DNA of 11,689 nt from contig CAKTYF010000058.1 of the NCBI GenBank assembly GCA_934631995.1, forward strand, positions 1 through 11,689, written 5' to 3'. Below, in pieces: positions 5,353 through 11,689 of this stretch. The notes below the pieces were generated by a model. That model made no database searches and had not been told where the DNA came from. It saw nothing but the letters and a program-made list of their open reading frames with translations. This DNA comes from an uncultured Eggerthellaceae bacterium. GTDB taxonomy: Bacteria; Actinomycetota; Coriobacteriia; Coriobacteriales; Eggerthellaceae. Both the position numbers and the translations under genes were made by a program. The first letter of the stretch is position 1, and every line of letters begins with the position of its first letter.

Positions 5353-5388
5353 CAGGTCAGGGCGAATAACGCTCTGACCTGGCTTTTT
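5353..5388. terminator. Bidirectional terminator between phage side and tRNA
   Basis: CAGGTCAGGGCG and CGCTCTGACCTG form a 12-bp stem (one G-U on the + strand) around AATAA. GGCTTTTT follows on the + strand, and TTATTTT follows on the - strand. It would end tRNA transcription from the right and read-through from the left. Confidence 0.8.
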
Positions 5389-5390
5389 CA

Positions 5391-5466
5391 TGGTGCCCCC
5401 GAGATGATTCGAACATCCGACGCACGGTTTAGGAAACCGACGCTCTATCCCCTGAGCTACGGAGGC
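5391..5466 (-). tRNA. tRNA-Arg (anticodon CCT)
   Basis: Read on the - strand, a full cloverleaf folds. The acceptor stem is GCCTCCG with CGGGGGC, and the D stem is GCTC/GAGC. The anticodon loop TTCCTAA puts CCT at positions 34-36, and the T arm is GGATG TTCGAAT CATCT. The discriminator is A and CCA is encoded. The outermost anticodon-stem pair is a T-T mismatch. CCT reads AGG codons. The 3' end points toward the phage genes, with a terminator immediately downstream. Because tyrosine recombinases often use tRNA 3' ends, this gene is the likely integration target. Confidence 0.95.
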
Positions 5467-5469
5467 AAC

Positions 5470-5499
5470 TTGCTCGCGAAAGCGAACTTTGTTATTGTA
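5470..5499. promoter_or_regulatory. Divergent promoters with overlapping -10 elements
   Basis: On the + strand TTGCTC (5470-5475), a 17-bp spacer and TATTGT (5493-5498) make a reasonable sigma-70-type promoter for the HAD gene. On the - strand the complement of 5494-5499 reads TACAAT, a good -10 located 28 bp before the tRNA 5' end, with a poor -35. The two -10 boxes share five bases, so the genes could compete for polymerase. Confidence 0.55.
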
Positions 5500-5544
5500 C
5501 CATGACGTTTTACTCTTGCGCGAAATTAGAAAGAAAGGCACTTC

Positions 5545-6198
5545 ATGTCACCGCGATTTGACGCATATGTTTTCGACCTAGACGGCACGCTGCTTGACAC
5601 CATGGATGATTTTGTTGCCGTGACCAACACGACATTAGCCCAAATGGGAAGCAAGCGCACTTACACGCGCCAGGAAATACTGGACTGCTTTCAACGCGGC
5701 GGCATCGTAGTGCTTTTGCAGGAAGAACTGGGACAAGAGCTGCCCGCAGAAAAAGGAAAGGAAGTCTATCGCACCTGGTACGAAACGTTTGCGGCACACG
5801 GCCTGGAACACACCAAGCTCTATCCGCACGTCAAAGAAACACTGACAGCGCTGAAAGCCCAAGGCGCAAAGCTAGCGGTGCTCTCAAACAAGCGCGATGA
5901 AGACGCCAAGATGACCATCAATCATTTTTTTTCGGGAATCTTCGATGCCGTTCATGGAGAAAGCCCTGATTATCCGCGCAAACCTAACCCGCAAGGCCTG
6001 CTGAACACCATGAAAGAACTGGGTGTTGCGGCGCACGAAACCGCTTACGTGGGAGACTCCGCAGGCGATGTCCGCGTGGCGCAAGCAACGGGCGCGTTCG
6101 CGGTAGCGGTTGAATACGGATACGGCACGAACGGGAACATTGGCGAAACCAACCCCGATGCCCTGATTTCGCAATTCGATCAGCTGCTGTCGCTCTAA
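5545..6198 (+). CDS. HAD-superfamily phosphatase, phosphoglycolate phosphatase-like
   Basis: This 217-residue protein has all four HAD motifs. Motif I is FDLDGTLLDT with nucleophile Asp11 and acid/base Asp13, motif II is VLSNK with Ser114, motif III is Lys146 in RKPNP, and motif IV is GDSAGD with Asp171 and Asp175. A helical C1 cap sits between motif I and motif II (about residues 20-95). This is the layout of Gph/PpaX/PgmB-type enzymes, which dephosphorylate small phosphometabolites such as 2-phosphoglycolate; the exact substrate cannot be read from sequence. It has a GAAAGG-type ribosome binding site and its own promoter beside the tRNA. It converges on the cyclo-ligase gene with an 80-bp gap. 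It appears intact and cytoplasmic, and is the first chromosomal gene beyond the integration end. Confidence 0.92.
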   Translation: MSPRFDAYVFDLDGTLLDTMDDFVAVTNTTLAQMGSKRTYTRQEILDCFQRGGIVVLLQEELGQELPAEKGKEVYRTWYETFAAHGLEHTKLYPHVKETLTALKAQGAKLAVLSNKRDEDAKMTINHFFSGIFDAVHGESPDYPRKPNPQGLLNTMKELGVAAHETAYVGDSAGDVRVAQATGAFAVAVEYGYGTNGNIGETNPDALISQFDQLLSL

Positions 6199-6278
6199 AC
6201 GAACCACACGGAAAGCGGCGGGCGCCGAGTTGCGACCGCCAACTGTCGCCATCAAGCTGCAGAATCGAAATCCAACAG

Positions 6279-6923
6279 CTACGCGTGAATGACCTGGGGA
6301 ATTGCCAGATCAAAGTCCGCGCGAGGAACACGCGGGACGCACTGCTCGTCGAAAGCAACGCCCGACACCCAGCAATCTTCACGCAGTTGCGGCAAATAGC
6401 GGTCGTAATTCCCCCCGCCGTAGCCCAGACGACCGCCATCGTTGTCAAAAGCAACGAGCGGCATTACCAAAGCGTCCAGCTCATCAGGGGAAACAAGAGG
6501 AAAACGCTCGAAATCAAAGTCGTTCGGATCAAGATTCTTGGCAGGCTTCGCAAGGAATGCCTCTTGGCGCAAAAGAGCCGTCTTATAATCAACATCCACG
6601 AAAAGCATGGTGTAACCAGGAGCTTCTTCTTGCAAAACCATCACGGGAAGGGCAATACGCCAACCCACATGTTGCGCATGGCGAACAACATCGCGCAGGT
6701 CAACTTCGCTACCAAGCGCAGAAAAGAGGCCGACTATTGGCTGTTTTTCCGACGCACACCCCGCCTGCCCAAAAGTCGTTTCCAGCTGCTCTATAACTTC
6801 GCGGCAAATAGCGGCGCTTTTCTCGGCACGAACAGCAGGATTCATTTCGTTGCGACGAGCAATAACGCTCTTACGCAAAGCGGCTTTTCCCCGAGAAATG
6901 TCTGCATCATCAATCGCAACCAT
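6279..6923 (-). CDS. 5-formyltetrahydrofolate cyclo-ligase
   Basis: The 214-residue protein contains the nucleotide-binding signature GGRLGYGGGNYDRYL (about 163-177), the N-terminal KAALRKSVIARRNEM region that contacts ATP and folate, and the C-terminal VAFDEQCVPRVP...FDLAIPQVIHA. It converts 5-formyl-THF to 5,10-methenyl-THF with ATP hydrolysis, recovering folate for one-carbon metabolism. The reaction uses Mg-ATP. It lies 115 bp downstream of the NRAMP-related transporter on the same strand, with no clear terminator between them, so it may be the last gene of that transcription unit; a functional link to magnesium is only suggestive. The ribosome binding site (GAGAGGA) is modest. Length is slightly above the usual 180-200 because of an N-terminal extension and an insert near residue 52. 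Confidence 0.95.
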   Translation of the reverse strand: MVAIDDADISRGKAALRKSVIARRNEMNPAVRAEKSAAICREVIEQLETTFGQAGCASEKQPIVGLFSALGSEVDLRDVVRHAQHVGWRIALPVMVLQEEAPGYTMLFVDVDYKTALLRQEAFLAKPAKNLDPNDFDFERFPLVSPDELDALVMPLVAFDNDGGRLGYGGGNYDRYLPQLREDCWVSGVAFDEQCVPRVPRADFDLAIPQVIHA

Positions 6924-7038
6924 CGCAAAATCCTCTCGCCCTTAAACGTTACCCGAGTTCCAACTGGCTGCATCGGCGCAGGCGACCCCCATGCGCGAGC
7001 CAGCCAGCTGCTCACCCCGCAACCAACGACCCCAAACG

Positions 7039-8352
7039 CTATCCGAGCCCCAACACCTGCATAACCAAGAGCGCCACCGTAAGCAGCGTTACCACCACAA
7101 CAGTCGCCCAGATAAGCACGCGGAAAATGCGACCCGAAACATACTTTCCCATAATGCGTTTATCGGAGCTGATAAGCGCCATGAACACCAGCAGTACCGG
7201 CAGAATAACACCGCAAACGAACTGGGAGAACAGCATAATGGACATCAGATTGATATTCGGAATCAAAACAATAAGCGCAGAGAATATGATCACGAACGTC
7301 AAGATGCCCTTGAACATGGGGGCTTCTTTCCAAGTGAAGTCAACGCCCGCTTCCCAACCGAACGCTTCGCAGATAACGAAAGCCGTGGTCAGCGGTAAAA
7401 CGCATGCCGCCAAAAACGACGCGCCAATCAGACCAACGGCGAACAACATTTGCGCATAGGGACCCGCAAACGGCTCCAAAGCGCGCGCGGCATCGGCAGC
7501 GCTTTCAATCGACACGCCTTCGGGATACAAAACGGCACCCGTGGTTACCACAATAAACCACGCCACCAGGCACGCCGCCACCGTTCCCGAAATCGCATCG
7601 ACGCGCATGGGCAGCGCATCATCTACGCTCATGCCTTTTTCCACAATGTTGCTTTGCATGTTAAAGATCATCCACGGCGCAATCGTGGTACCAACCATAG
7701 CAATCATCAACGAAATATAATTCGTGTCATTCATGATTACGGGCGTAAACGTGCAGGTCAAAGCCTGTCCCCAATCGGGCTGCGCCATAACAGCCGCAAT
7801 CACATACGTAATGAATACCAGCGAAATAGCTAAAAAGATGCGCTCGACGCGCTTGTAATTTCCGCCCACAACCAGCAGCCACACCACCAGTGCCGCAATC
7901 GGAACGGTCACATACTTGGAAACGCCGAACATCTCCATGCCGCCCGCAATGCCCGCGAACTGCGAAATAATCGTTGCCACGTTGCCAATAAGCAACGCAA
8001 CCATAGCAAGAGCGGTCAGTCGAATACCAAAACGCTCGCGAATCAGCGCAGCGTAACCCTTGCCAGTAACCGCGCCCATGCGGCTTGCCGTAAGCTGGAC
8101 AACCACCAAAAGGATGCACATAATGGGAAGCGCCCACAGCGTTTTATACCCAAACAGCGCGCCAACCTGGGAATACGTTGCAATACCGCCAGCATCGTTG
8201 CCCGCCATAGCCGTGATAACGCCCGGCCCCATAGCCGCCAAAATCACCATGAGCTTTGACTTTTTCGGCAGCTTGCCTTTTTCCTCGCTCTGCGCTGGCT
8301 CATCCCCTGTGGAAGTTGCCAGCTCAATGAGCTCTTCTTCCTTCATAACCAT
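7039..8352 (-). CDS. NRAMP-related divalent metal transporter, probable Mg2+ type (NRMT-like)
   Basis: A 437-residue integral membrane protein with about 11 hydrophobic segments, preceded by a roughly 30-residue charged cytoplasmic N-terminus. It is homologous to NRAMP/SLC11, but the metal site differs. The helix-1 DPGN signature reads DAGG (Asp53 kept, Asn lost). In helix 6 the usual ATVM(P) reads TTIA(P), so the metal-selecting Met is Ala225. Loss of that Met is the feature described for the NRAMP-related magnesium transporters, characterised from Eggerthella lenta. Its partner gene, ending 3 bp upstream, carries MgtE-type sensor domains, which supports magnesium as substrate. Manganese or other hard divalent ions remain possible. 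Transport is probably inward and, if it follows NRMTs, not proton-coupled. The start ATG at 8352 is near a second in-frame ATG at residue 3. Confidence 0.9.
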   Translation of the reverse strand: MVMKEEELIELATSTGDEPAQSEEKGKLPKKSKLMVILAAMGPGVITAMAGNDAGGIATYSQVGALFGYKTLWALPIMCILLVVVQLTASRMGAVTGKGYAALIRERFGIRLTALAMVALLIGNVATIISQFAGIAGGMEMFGVSKYVTVPIAALVVWLLVVGGNYKRVERIFLAISLVFITYVIAAVMAQPDWGQALTCTFTPVIMNDTNYISLMIAMVGTTIAPWMIFNMQSNIVEKGMSVDDALPMRVDAISGTVAACLVAWFIVVTTGAVLYPEGVSIESAADAARALEPFAGPYAQMLFAVGLIGASFLAACVLPLTTAFVICEAFGWEAGVDFTWKEAPMFKGILTFVIIFSALIVLIPNINLMSIMLFSQFVCGVILPVLLVFMALISSDKRIMGKYVSGRIFRVLIWATVVVVTLLTVALLVMQVLGLG

Positions 8353-8355
8353 GAT

Positions 8356-9702
8356 TTAGCTCCAGGGGTAGTGCAGCAGTTGCAAAAGGATAACGGTGTA
8401 GATTGCTATAAACGCCAGCACGCCCAGCACAATTCCCACCACAACAATCGGTTTGAACTTCTTTTCAATGGCGTCATCTTCAACAGCATCCCACGCGTCA
8501 TCGGTGGTAACAATGCCCAAAATGGACCCATCTTCGTCCACAACAGGCAGCGCGGGCAAGTTATATTTGAAGATGGTCTCAACCACATCGTCTTCGGTTG
8601 TGTCAGGCGTAATCGAAATAACCTCGTCAAACATGACATCGTGCATGTGCTTCGACTCCGGAGCAAGCACCAGCGTACGCAACGATGCCACGCCAACTAA
8701 CTTATCGTACTCATCGCACACGTACACGTGATGAATGGACGGATGATCCTCGGGAAGGGCACGCAGCAGCTCAATGGTATCGTGCACGGTGTCTTCCTCG
8801 TGCACTTGCACGAACTGCGTGGTCATCATGCCGCCAGCCGTACCGTCCTTGAAGCCCAAAAGCCCGCGAATCTCCGCTGCTTCCTCCACGCCCATCAGGC
8901 GCAATAGCGTTTCAGCTTTCTCGTATGACAAGTCACGTACAATGTCGGCTGCTTCATCGGGGTCCATTTTCGCCAGCATAACAGATGCCTGAGCATCGGG
9001 CAGATCGTCGATGAATTCCGCCTGATATTCGTCTTCCATTTCGGAGATTGCTTCCGAAGCCTGGTTCATGTCCAAATGCTTGAACACGTTCGCACGCTGC
9101 TGCGGGTCAAGCTGCTCCAAAATGTCTGCCACGTCGGCCGGATGCAGCTCGTCCAAGCGCTTGTGCGTTACAGAAAGCTGCACTTCAGACAAGTCGCGGT
9201 CCAAAAGGTCCATATAATTCCAAGCAATAATCTGCTCGTCAATGGGATGCTTCATAGCCTTTGCCGCCGACACCACTGCACGCTCAAGCAACGGATGAAG
9301 CCCGCGCAAGATACCGCGAACACCCACTTCAGCGCCAAGAAGACGCAGCTGGCTGCCCGATTCGGAAAGCTTCAAGTCGTTTACGCGCACGACTTTCATG
9401 CCCTGCGTATCAACAATCTGACGATCCATCAAGTCACGCGCCAGCAGCACTTCATCGGGCTGCAAGTAGCTGAAACGAATGTCGTGGCTTTCAACGGAAA
9501 GCTTGATGCCTTCCTCGTCGAATTGATCCACATACTTGCGCCACGAAATCATAAACGGCACACGGCCCGGCCCTTGAAACGCCAGGCTCGTAACGCGCGG
9601 AAACACCTCGCCCGTTTGAATGGCCAGGTCAGAAATAACACCGATACGCTCCCCTTCGGAGTCAACTACCGGCTTTCCTTTAATTTGAGAGAGATAAAGC
9701 AT
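8356..9702 (-). CDS. PRC-barrel / MgtE-N / CBS protein with one C-terminal membrane helix
   Basis: This 448-residue protein appears to have two PRC-barrel-like segments (about 1-80 and 85-165). These are followed by an MgtE N-type superhelical domain (about 180-275: LHPADVADILEQLD, MDPDEAADIVRDL), the TAGGMMTTQFV linker, paired CBS domains (about 292-410) and one hydrophobic helix (about 419-443). It lacks the five-helix MgtE channel. In MgtE the N and CBS domains bind Mg2+ and close the pore when magnesium is plentiful. Here the sensor is membrane-tethered and translated just before an NRAMP-related transporter (3 bp between genes). I infer it gates or stabilises that transporter according to cytoplasmic Mg2+. 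Many Asp/Glu residues in the N and CBS parts fit this. The AAGGGG ribosome binding site overlaps the stop of a short upstream ORF. MgtE-like annotation as a transporter would be misleading. Confidence 0.92.
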   Translation of the reverse strand: MLYLSQIKGKPVVDSEGERIGVISDLAIQTGEVFPRVTSLAFQGPGRVPFMISWRKYVDQFDEEGIKLSVESHDIRFSYLQPDEVLLARDLMDRQIVDTQGMKVVRVNDLKLSESGSQLRLLGAEVGVRGILRGLHPLLERAVVSAAKAMKHPIDEQIIAWNYMDLLDRDLSEVQLSVTHKRLDELHPADVADILEQLDPQQRANVFKHLDMNQASEAISEMEDEYQAEFIDDLPDAQASVMLAKMDPDEAADIVRDLSYEKAETLLRLMGVEEAAEIRGLLGFKDGTAGGMMTTQFVQVHEEDTVHDTIELLRALPEDHPSIHHVYVCDEYDKLVGVASLRTLVLAPESKHMHDVMFDEVISITPDTTEDDVVETIFKYNLPALPVVDEDGSILGIVTTDDAWDAVEDDAIEKKFKPIVVVGIVLGVLAFIAIYTVILLQLLHYPWS

Positions 9703-9840
9703 TGAGCTTCCCCTTTACTTGGCACGACACGGCACACCACAACGAAGCGCGCCGTCAGACGCGATTTCGCTCATATGCATAGACGTGACACAGCCGACGT
9801 TCTTCGGCTGCCAAAAGAAGGAAGCCGAAGGATTACATAC
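9703..9840 (-). promoter_or_regulatory. Leader of the magnesium gene pair with exclusive hairpins and a short ORF
   Basis: Read on the - strand, CTTCGGCT (9830-9823) can pair with AGCCGAAG (9809-9802). The overlapping CAGCCGA (9810-9804) can instead pair with TCGGCTG (9797-9791), so only one hairpin forms at a time. Downstream, an ORF of 21 codons (start 9780, stop 9717-9715) ends within the ribosome binding site of the MgtE-N/CBS gene. A weak -10 (TGTAAT) lies near 9837. No known Mg2+ riboswitch (M-box, mgtA type) is recognisable. Regulation by leader folding is an inference. Confidence 0.45.
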
Positions 9841-9990
9841 TGTGAGGTTTCTGTTTTCGAACCTTCAAGTACGTTCCTTTCCTTTTTCCTGTAGATGTGA
9901 AATGTATGCCGCAGGGCCAGACACGCTGCCAGCTGGCTCGCGCGCGCTTGCCATTCGCGTTGCGCTACCGACACCAACCGTTCACGCATT

Positions 9991-10042
9991 AAAAAAGCGA
10001 GCAAGACCATGGCATACATTAGCCCATAAATCTTACTCGCTT
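9991..10042 (-). terminator. Terminator downstream of the LCP gene
   Basis: On the - strand AAGCGAGTAAGA (10042-10031) pairs with TCTTGCTCGCTT (10006-9995), 12 bp with one G-U, followed by six T residues overlapping the stem end. The loop (24 nt) holds a smaller TGGGC/GCCA helix. It lies about 145 bp after the LCP stop and separates that gene from the magnesium leader. Confidence 0.85.
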
Positions 10043-10187
10043 GATACTACCAGCGCAAGAAGGAATCGGCGAAGCGCACGTCAAAGCCACAAACGCCGTT
10101 TGTGGTTGCGTGGTACTGCTTGTGATGACGCCGCACTGCTTGCATCGCCACCCACTCGAACAACCGGCGCTCGCCGCTGCGCTCCTG
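10043..10187 (-). other. 3' untranslated stretch of the LCP gene with a perfect palindrome
   Basis: No gene is visible. CCACAAACG (10087-10095) and CGTTTGTGG (10097-10105) form a perfect 9-bp inverted repeat around one base, without a T-run. It could be an operator, or a hairpin that blocks 3' exonuclease. Upstream of it the sequence is GC-rich. Confidence 0.5.
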
Positions 10188-11336
10188 CTATCCCAGAGAG
10201 CTTCCCGTCACCGAGCCCGAAGTGGTCTGCAACGTGCTAGGATCGCCGCCGGCTTCCACAATCTTCATCATTTCAGCCAGACCTTGAGTGTCGCAAATAA
10301 CGTAGGAAACACCGTCGATGTACGCCGTGGTAGAAGGCACCATCGCGGAATACATGGTAAAGCCGTCCTTGAACGACATGGCCAAACCCAGGATGTCCAT
10401 AAGCGACATATCAGTATCAACGCACTTCGCGCCAGAACGGATGGCCTGTTGCATAGCGGCCGGATCAAGCGCGAGCACCTTGTCCACCACTGCCTTAATC
10501 AAAAGGCGCTGGTTCGAAGTACGCGTGAAGTCGCCATCGGCATAAGCACGGCTGCGGGCAAAACCCAACGCATCCCAACCGCTCAGCGTCTGATAACCCG
10601 GCTGAATTTCAACCCAGGCATCGGCGTCGTTGATGTAGTACGGAACATCAACTTCCACGCCGCCAATAGAATCAACCAGGTCCATTACACCATCGAAGCC
10701 GATTTCCACGTAGTGCGAAATCTCAACGCCACACAGCTTGGAAGCCTCACGAATTGCTCCCGCAACGCCGCCGTACGAACGCGCCGCGTTGAACTTCTGC
10801 GTTCCATACCCGCTGAGCTCGATCTTCGTGTCACGCGGAATGGACACCATGGTCACCACTTTATTCACCGGGTCAACACGCGTCAAAATGTTCGTGTCGG
10901 ATCGAGAACCCGTGAAGTCATCGGCATCACGCGAGTCCGAACCTAACAGCAGCACGTAAAATACCTCGTTGAAGCTATTGCCCTTTGCAAGCGCTTCTTG
11001 GATTTCCATCTCTTCTTCCGAAGTATGGTTGCCGCCCAAGTCGCTGTTGACTTCGTTGAAAAACACGAAGGCGTAAGCGCCCACGCCAAGAAGGGCAACC
11101 ACGAACACGGAAAGGATAGCCAGGGCAACTTTTTTGCCGCGCGTACCTTTTTTCGCACGCTTGTGGGAGTAGTTCTGCGTGTTGTCGCGGGAATATGACT
11201 CCAGAATTTCCTCTTTTTTACGCGCATACACTTCCGAATTGCGCGAATAACGACTCATGGGATCGTCGGTATGGGCGGAAAGCTGGCTGCCAAGATAATC
11301 GGCTTCCTGCTCTCTGCGTTTTCTTCCAAACGCCAT
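10188..11336 (-). CDS. LytR-CpsA-Psr (LCP) family cell-wall glycopolymer ligase
   Basis: A 382-residue protein. A long, charged cytoplasmic N-terminus (about 1-68, Lys/Arg-rich at the end) precedes one membrane helix (about 69-93), and the LCP catalytic domain lies outside the membrane. Key motifs are LLLGSDSR (129-136), SRSDTNIL with Asp147, VSIPRDT with Arg168/Asp169, KFNAA, and the GYQTLSGWDALGFARSR...GDFTRTSNQR block, which bind the polyprenyl-pyrophosphate substrate and Mg2+. LCP enzymes transfer teichoic-acid-like or capsular polymers from lipid carriers to peptidoglycan. The C-terminus after about residue 350 is Ser/Thr/Gly-rich and probably unstructured. The ribosome binding site AAGGAG is good. 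It is monocistronic here, with its own terminator. Which polymer is attached cannot be told. Confidence 0.94.
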   Translation of the reverse strand: MAFGRKRREQEADYLGSQLSAHTDDPMSRYSRNSEVYARKKEEILESYSRDNTQNYSHKRAKKGTRGKKVALAILSVFVVALLGVGAYAFVFFNEVNSDLGGNHTSEEEMEIQEALAKGNSFNEVFYVLLLGSDSRDADDFTGSRSDTNILTRVDPVNKVVTMVSIPRDTKIELSGYGTQKFNAARSYGGVAGAIREASKLCGVEISHYVEIGFDGVMDLVDSIGGVEVDVPYYINDADAWVEIQPGYQTLSGWDALGFARSRAYADGDFTRTSNQRLLIKAVVDKVLALDPAAMQQAIRSGAKCVDTDMSLMDILGLAMSFKDGFTMYSAMVPSTTAYIDGVSYVICDTQGLAEMMKIVEAGGDPSTLQTTSGSVTGSSLG

Positions 11337-11375
11337 GCAAGCTCCTTAACGCCCCCATCAGGGGAAAGTTTATTT

Positions 11376-11388
11376 ATATTTGAAATAT
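11376..11388. promoter_or_regulatory. Perfect AT-rich dyad upstream of the LCP gene
   Basis: ATATTT and AAATAT flank a single central base in the 5' leader or promoter region of the LCP gene, about 40 bp before its start. The surrounding 70 bases are AT-rich, suitable for a promoter on the - strand, though I could not settle on a -35/-10 pair. It could be an operator. Confidence 0.3.
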
Positions 11389-11441
11389 CAGCTTTATTGC
11401 TGTTTCAATCAAGTCTAATATTTTATCAGCGGATGCTTGCA

Positions 11442-11687
11442 ATGGGTAAAACTCAACGTCATTCACATATTTTTGTACTTTTTTGCGCCGCCGCGCTGTT
11501 CGAAGGCAGTACGATTCCGTCACAGAAAAGGAACTGCTACACAGTGGAGCATAATGTGCGAATTAATGCTGAAGAGGACGGCTCGCTCGACAGACTCATA
11601 AGCCTAGAGGAACAACGAAGGGCCGCCCTTACGAACGACCCTTCAAATGGTTCTTCTATTCCTGCAGCAGCTTCATTGGCGGCCTAA
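11442..11687 (+). CDS. Possible hypothetical protein of 81 residues
   Basis: An open frame on the + strand, divergent from the LCP gene, ends with TAA just before the window edge. From ATG 11442 the product starts MGKTQRHSHIFVLFCAAALFEG, giving a short hydrophobic stretch, then a charged part (NAEEDGSLDRLISLEEQRRAAL) and an Ala/Ser tail. The second half has a natural-looking composition. No clear ribosome binding site precedes any of the candidate ATGs (11433, 11442), and I recognise no family. The longer version from 11271 would overlap the LCP gene antisense and is less likely. If this is not coding, these 350 bases hold only the LCP promoter region and inverted GAAGGG/CCCTTC repeats near 11617-11645. 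Confidence 0.3.
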   Translation: MGKTQRHSHIFVLFCAAALFEGSTIPSQKRNCYTVEHNVRINAEEDGSLDRLISLEEQRRAALTNDPSNGSSIPAAASLAA

Positions 11688-11689
11688 AC

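Noticed and set aside
5302..5541. A 79-codon frame on the - strand across the tRNA-Arg
   Set aside because: It is a translation through the tRNA and its terminator; it has the familiar nonsense peptide produced by tRNA genes and no ribosome binding site.
6285..7064. A 259-codon frame on the + strand opposite the cyclo-ligase
   Set aside because: It is antisense to a gene with clear family motifs and has no recognisable domain or ribosome binding site.
9771..10019. An 82-codon frame on the - strand between the LCP and magnesium genes
   Set aside because: Its start lies inside the LCP terminator hairpin, there is no ribosome binding site, and it crosses the leader hairpins.

Overview
The window looks like a piece of a gut or oral Coriobacteriia genome, most likely Eggerthellaceae. 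The evidence is moderately high GC, a chromosome-encoded tRNA CCA end, and a protein resembling the Eggerthella-type NRAMP-related magnesium transporters. It has two parts. Positions 1 to about 5340 are the right end of an integrated phage or phage-like island, read entirely on the + strand. Positions 5391 to 11689 are ordinary chromosome, mostly read on the - strand.

Phage side: a lysis module opens the window, with a 5'-truncated membrane-anchored coiled-coil protein, a phi-LC3-type holin and a zinc amidase endolysin. A possible 35-residue ORF and a hairpin-rich gap follow. Then come cargo genes: an NYN-domain nuclease with its own terminator, and next a gene-free 300-base stretch with an extended -10 promoter, many potential helices and a strong terminator, which I read as an unassigned structured RNA. 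About 340 bases follow that contain several clusters of direct repeats spaced about 11 bp. An orphan OmpR/PhoB-type response regulator with a degenerate receiver comes next, and another cluster of GTAACC repeats overlaps its stop codon. Four compact genes follow: a Tyr/Pro/Gln-rich protein, a small overlapping ORF, a Cys-rich protein with one membrane segment, and a C1q/BclA-like jelly-roll protein. A strong terminator closes the set. I infer that the regulator controls itself and these four genes.

Junction: a - strand tRNA-Arg(CCT) has its 3' end facing the phage genes. This is the geometry expected for tRNA 3'-end integration. Short tandem repeats and a bidirectional terminator lie just inside it.

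Chromosome side: a HAD phosphatase is transcribed away from the tRNA from an overlapping promoter pair. It converges on a - strand group of three genes: a PRC-barrel/MgtE-N/CBS protein, an NRAMP-related transporter 3 bp downstream, and 5-formyltetrahydrofolate cyclo-ligase. The first two look like a magnesium-handling pair in which an MgtE-type sensor is fused to one membrane helix instead of the MgtE channel. Their leader can form two mutually exclusive hairpins and contains a short upstream ORF. Further right is a LytR-CpsA-Psr cell-wall ligase gene with a clear terminator. The last 300 bases hold only a weakly supported ORF.
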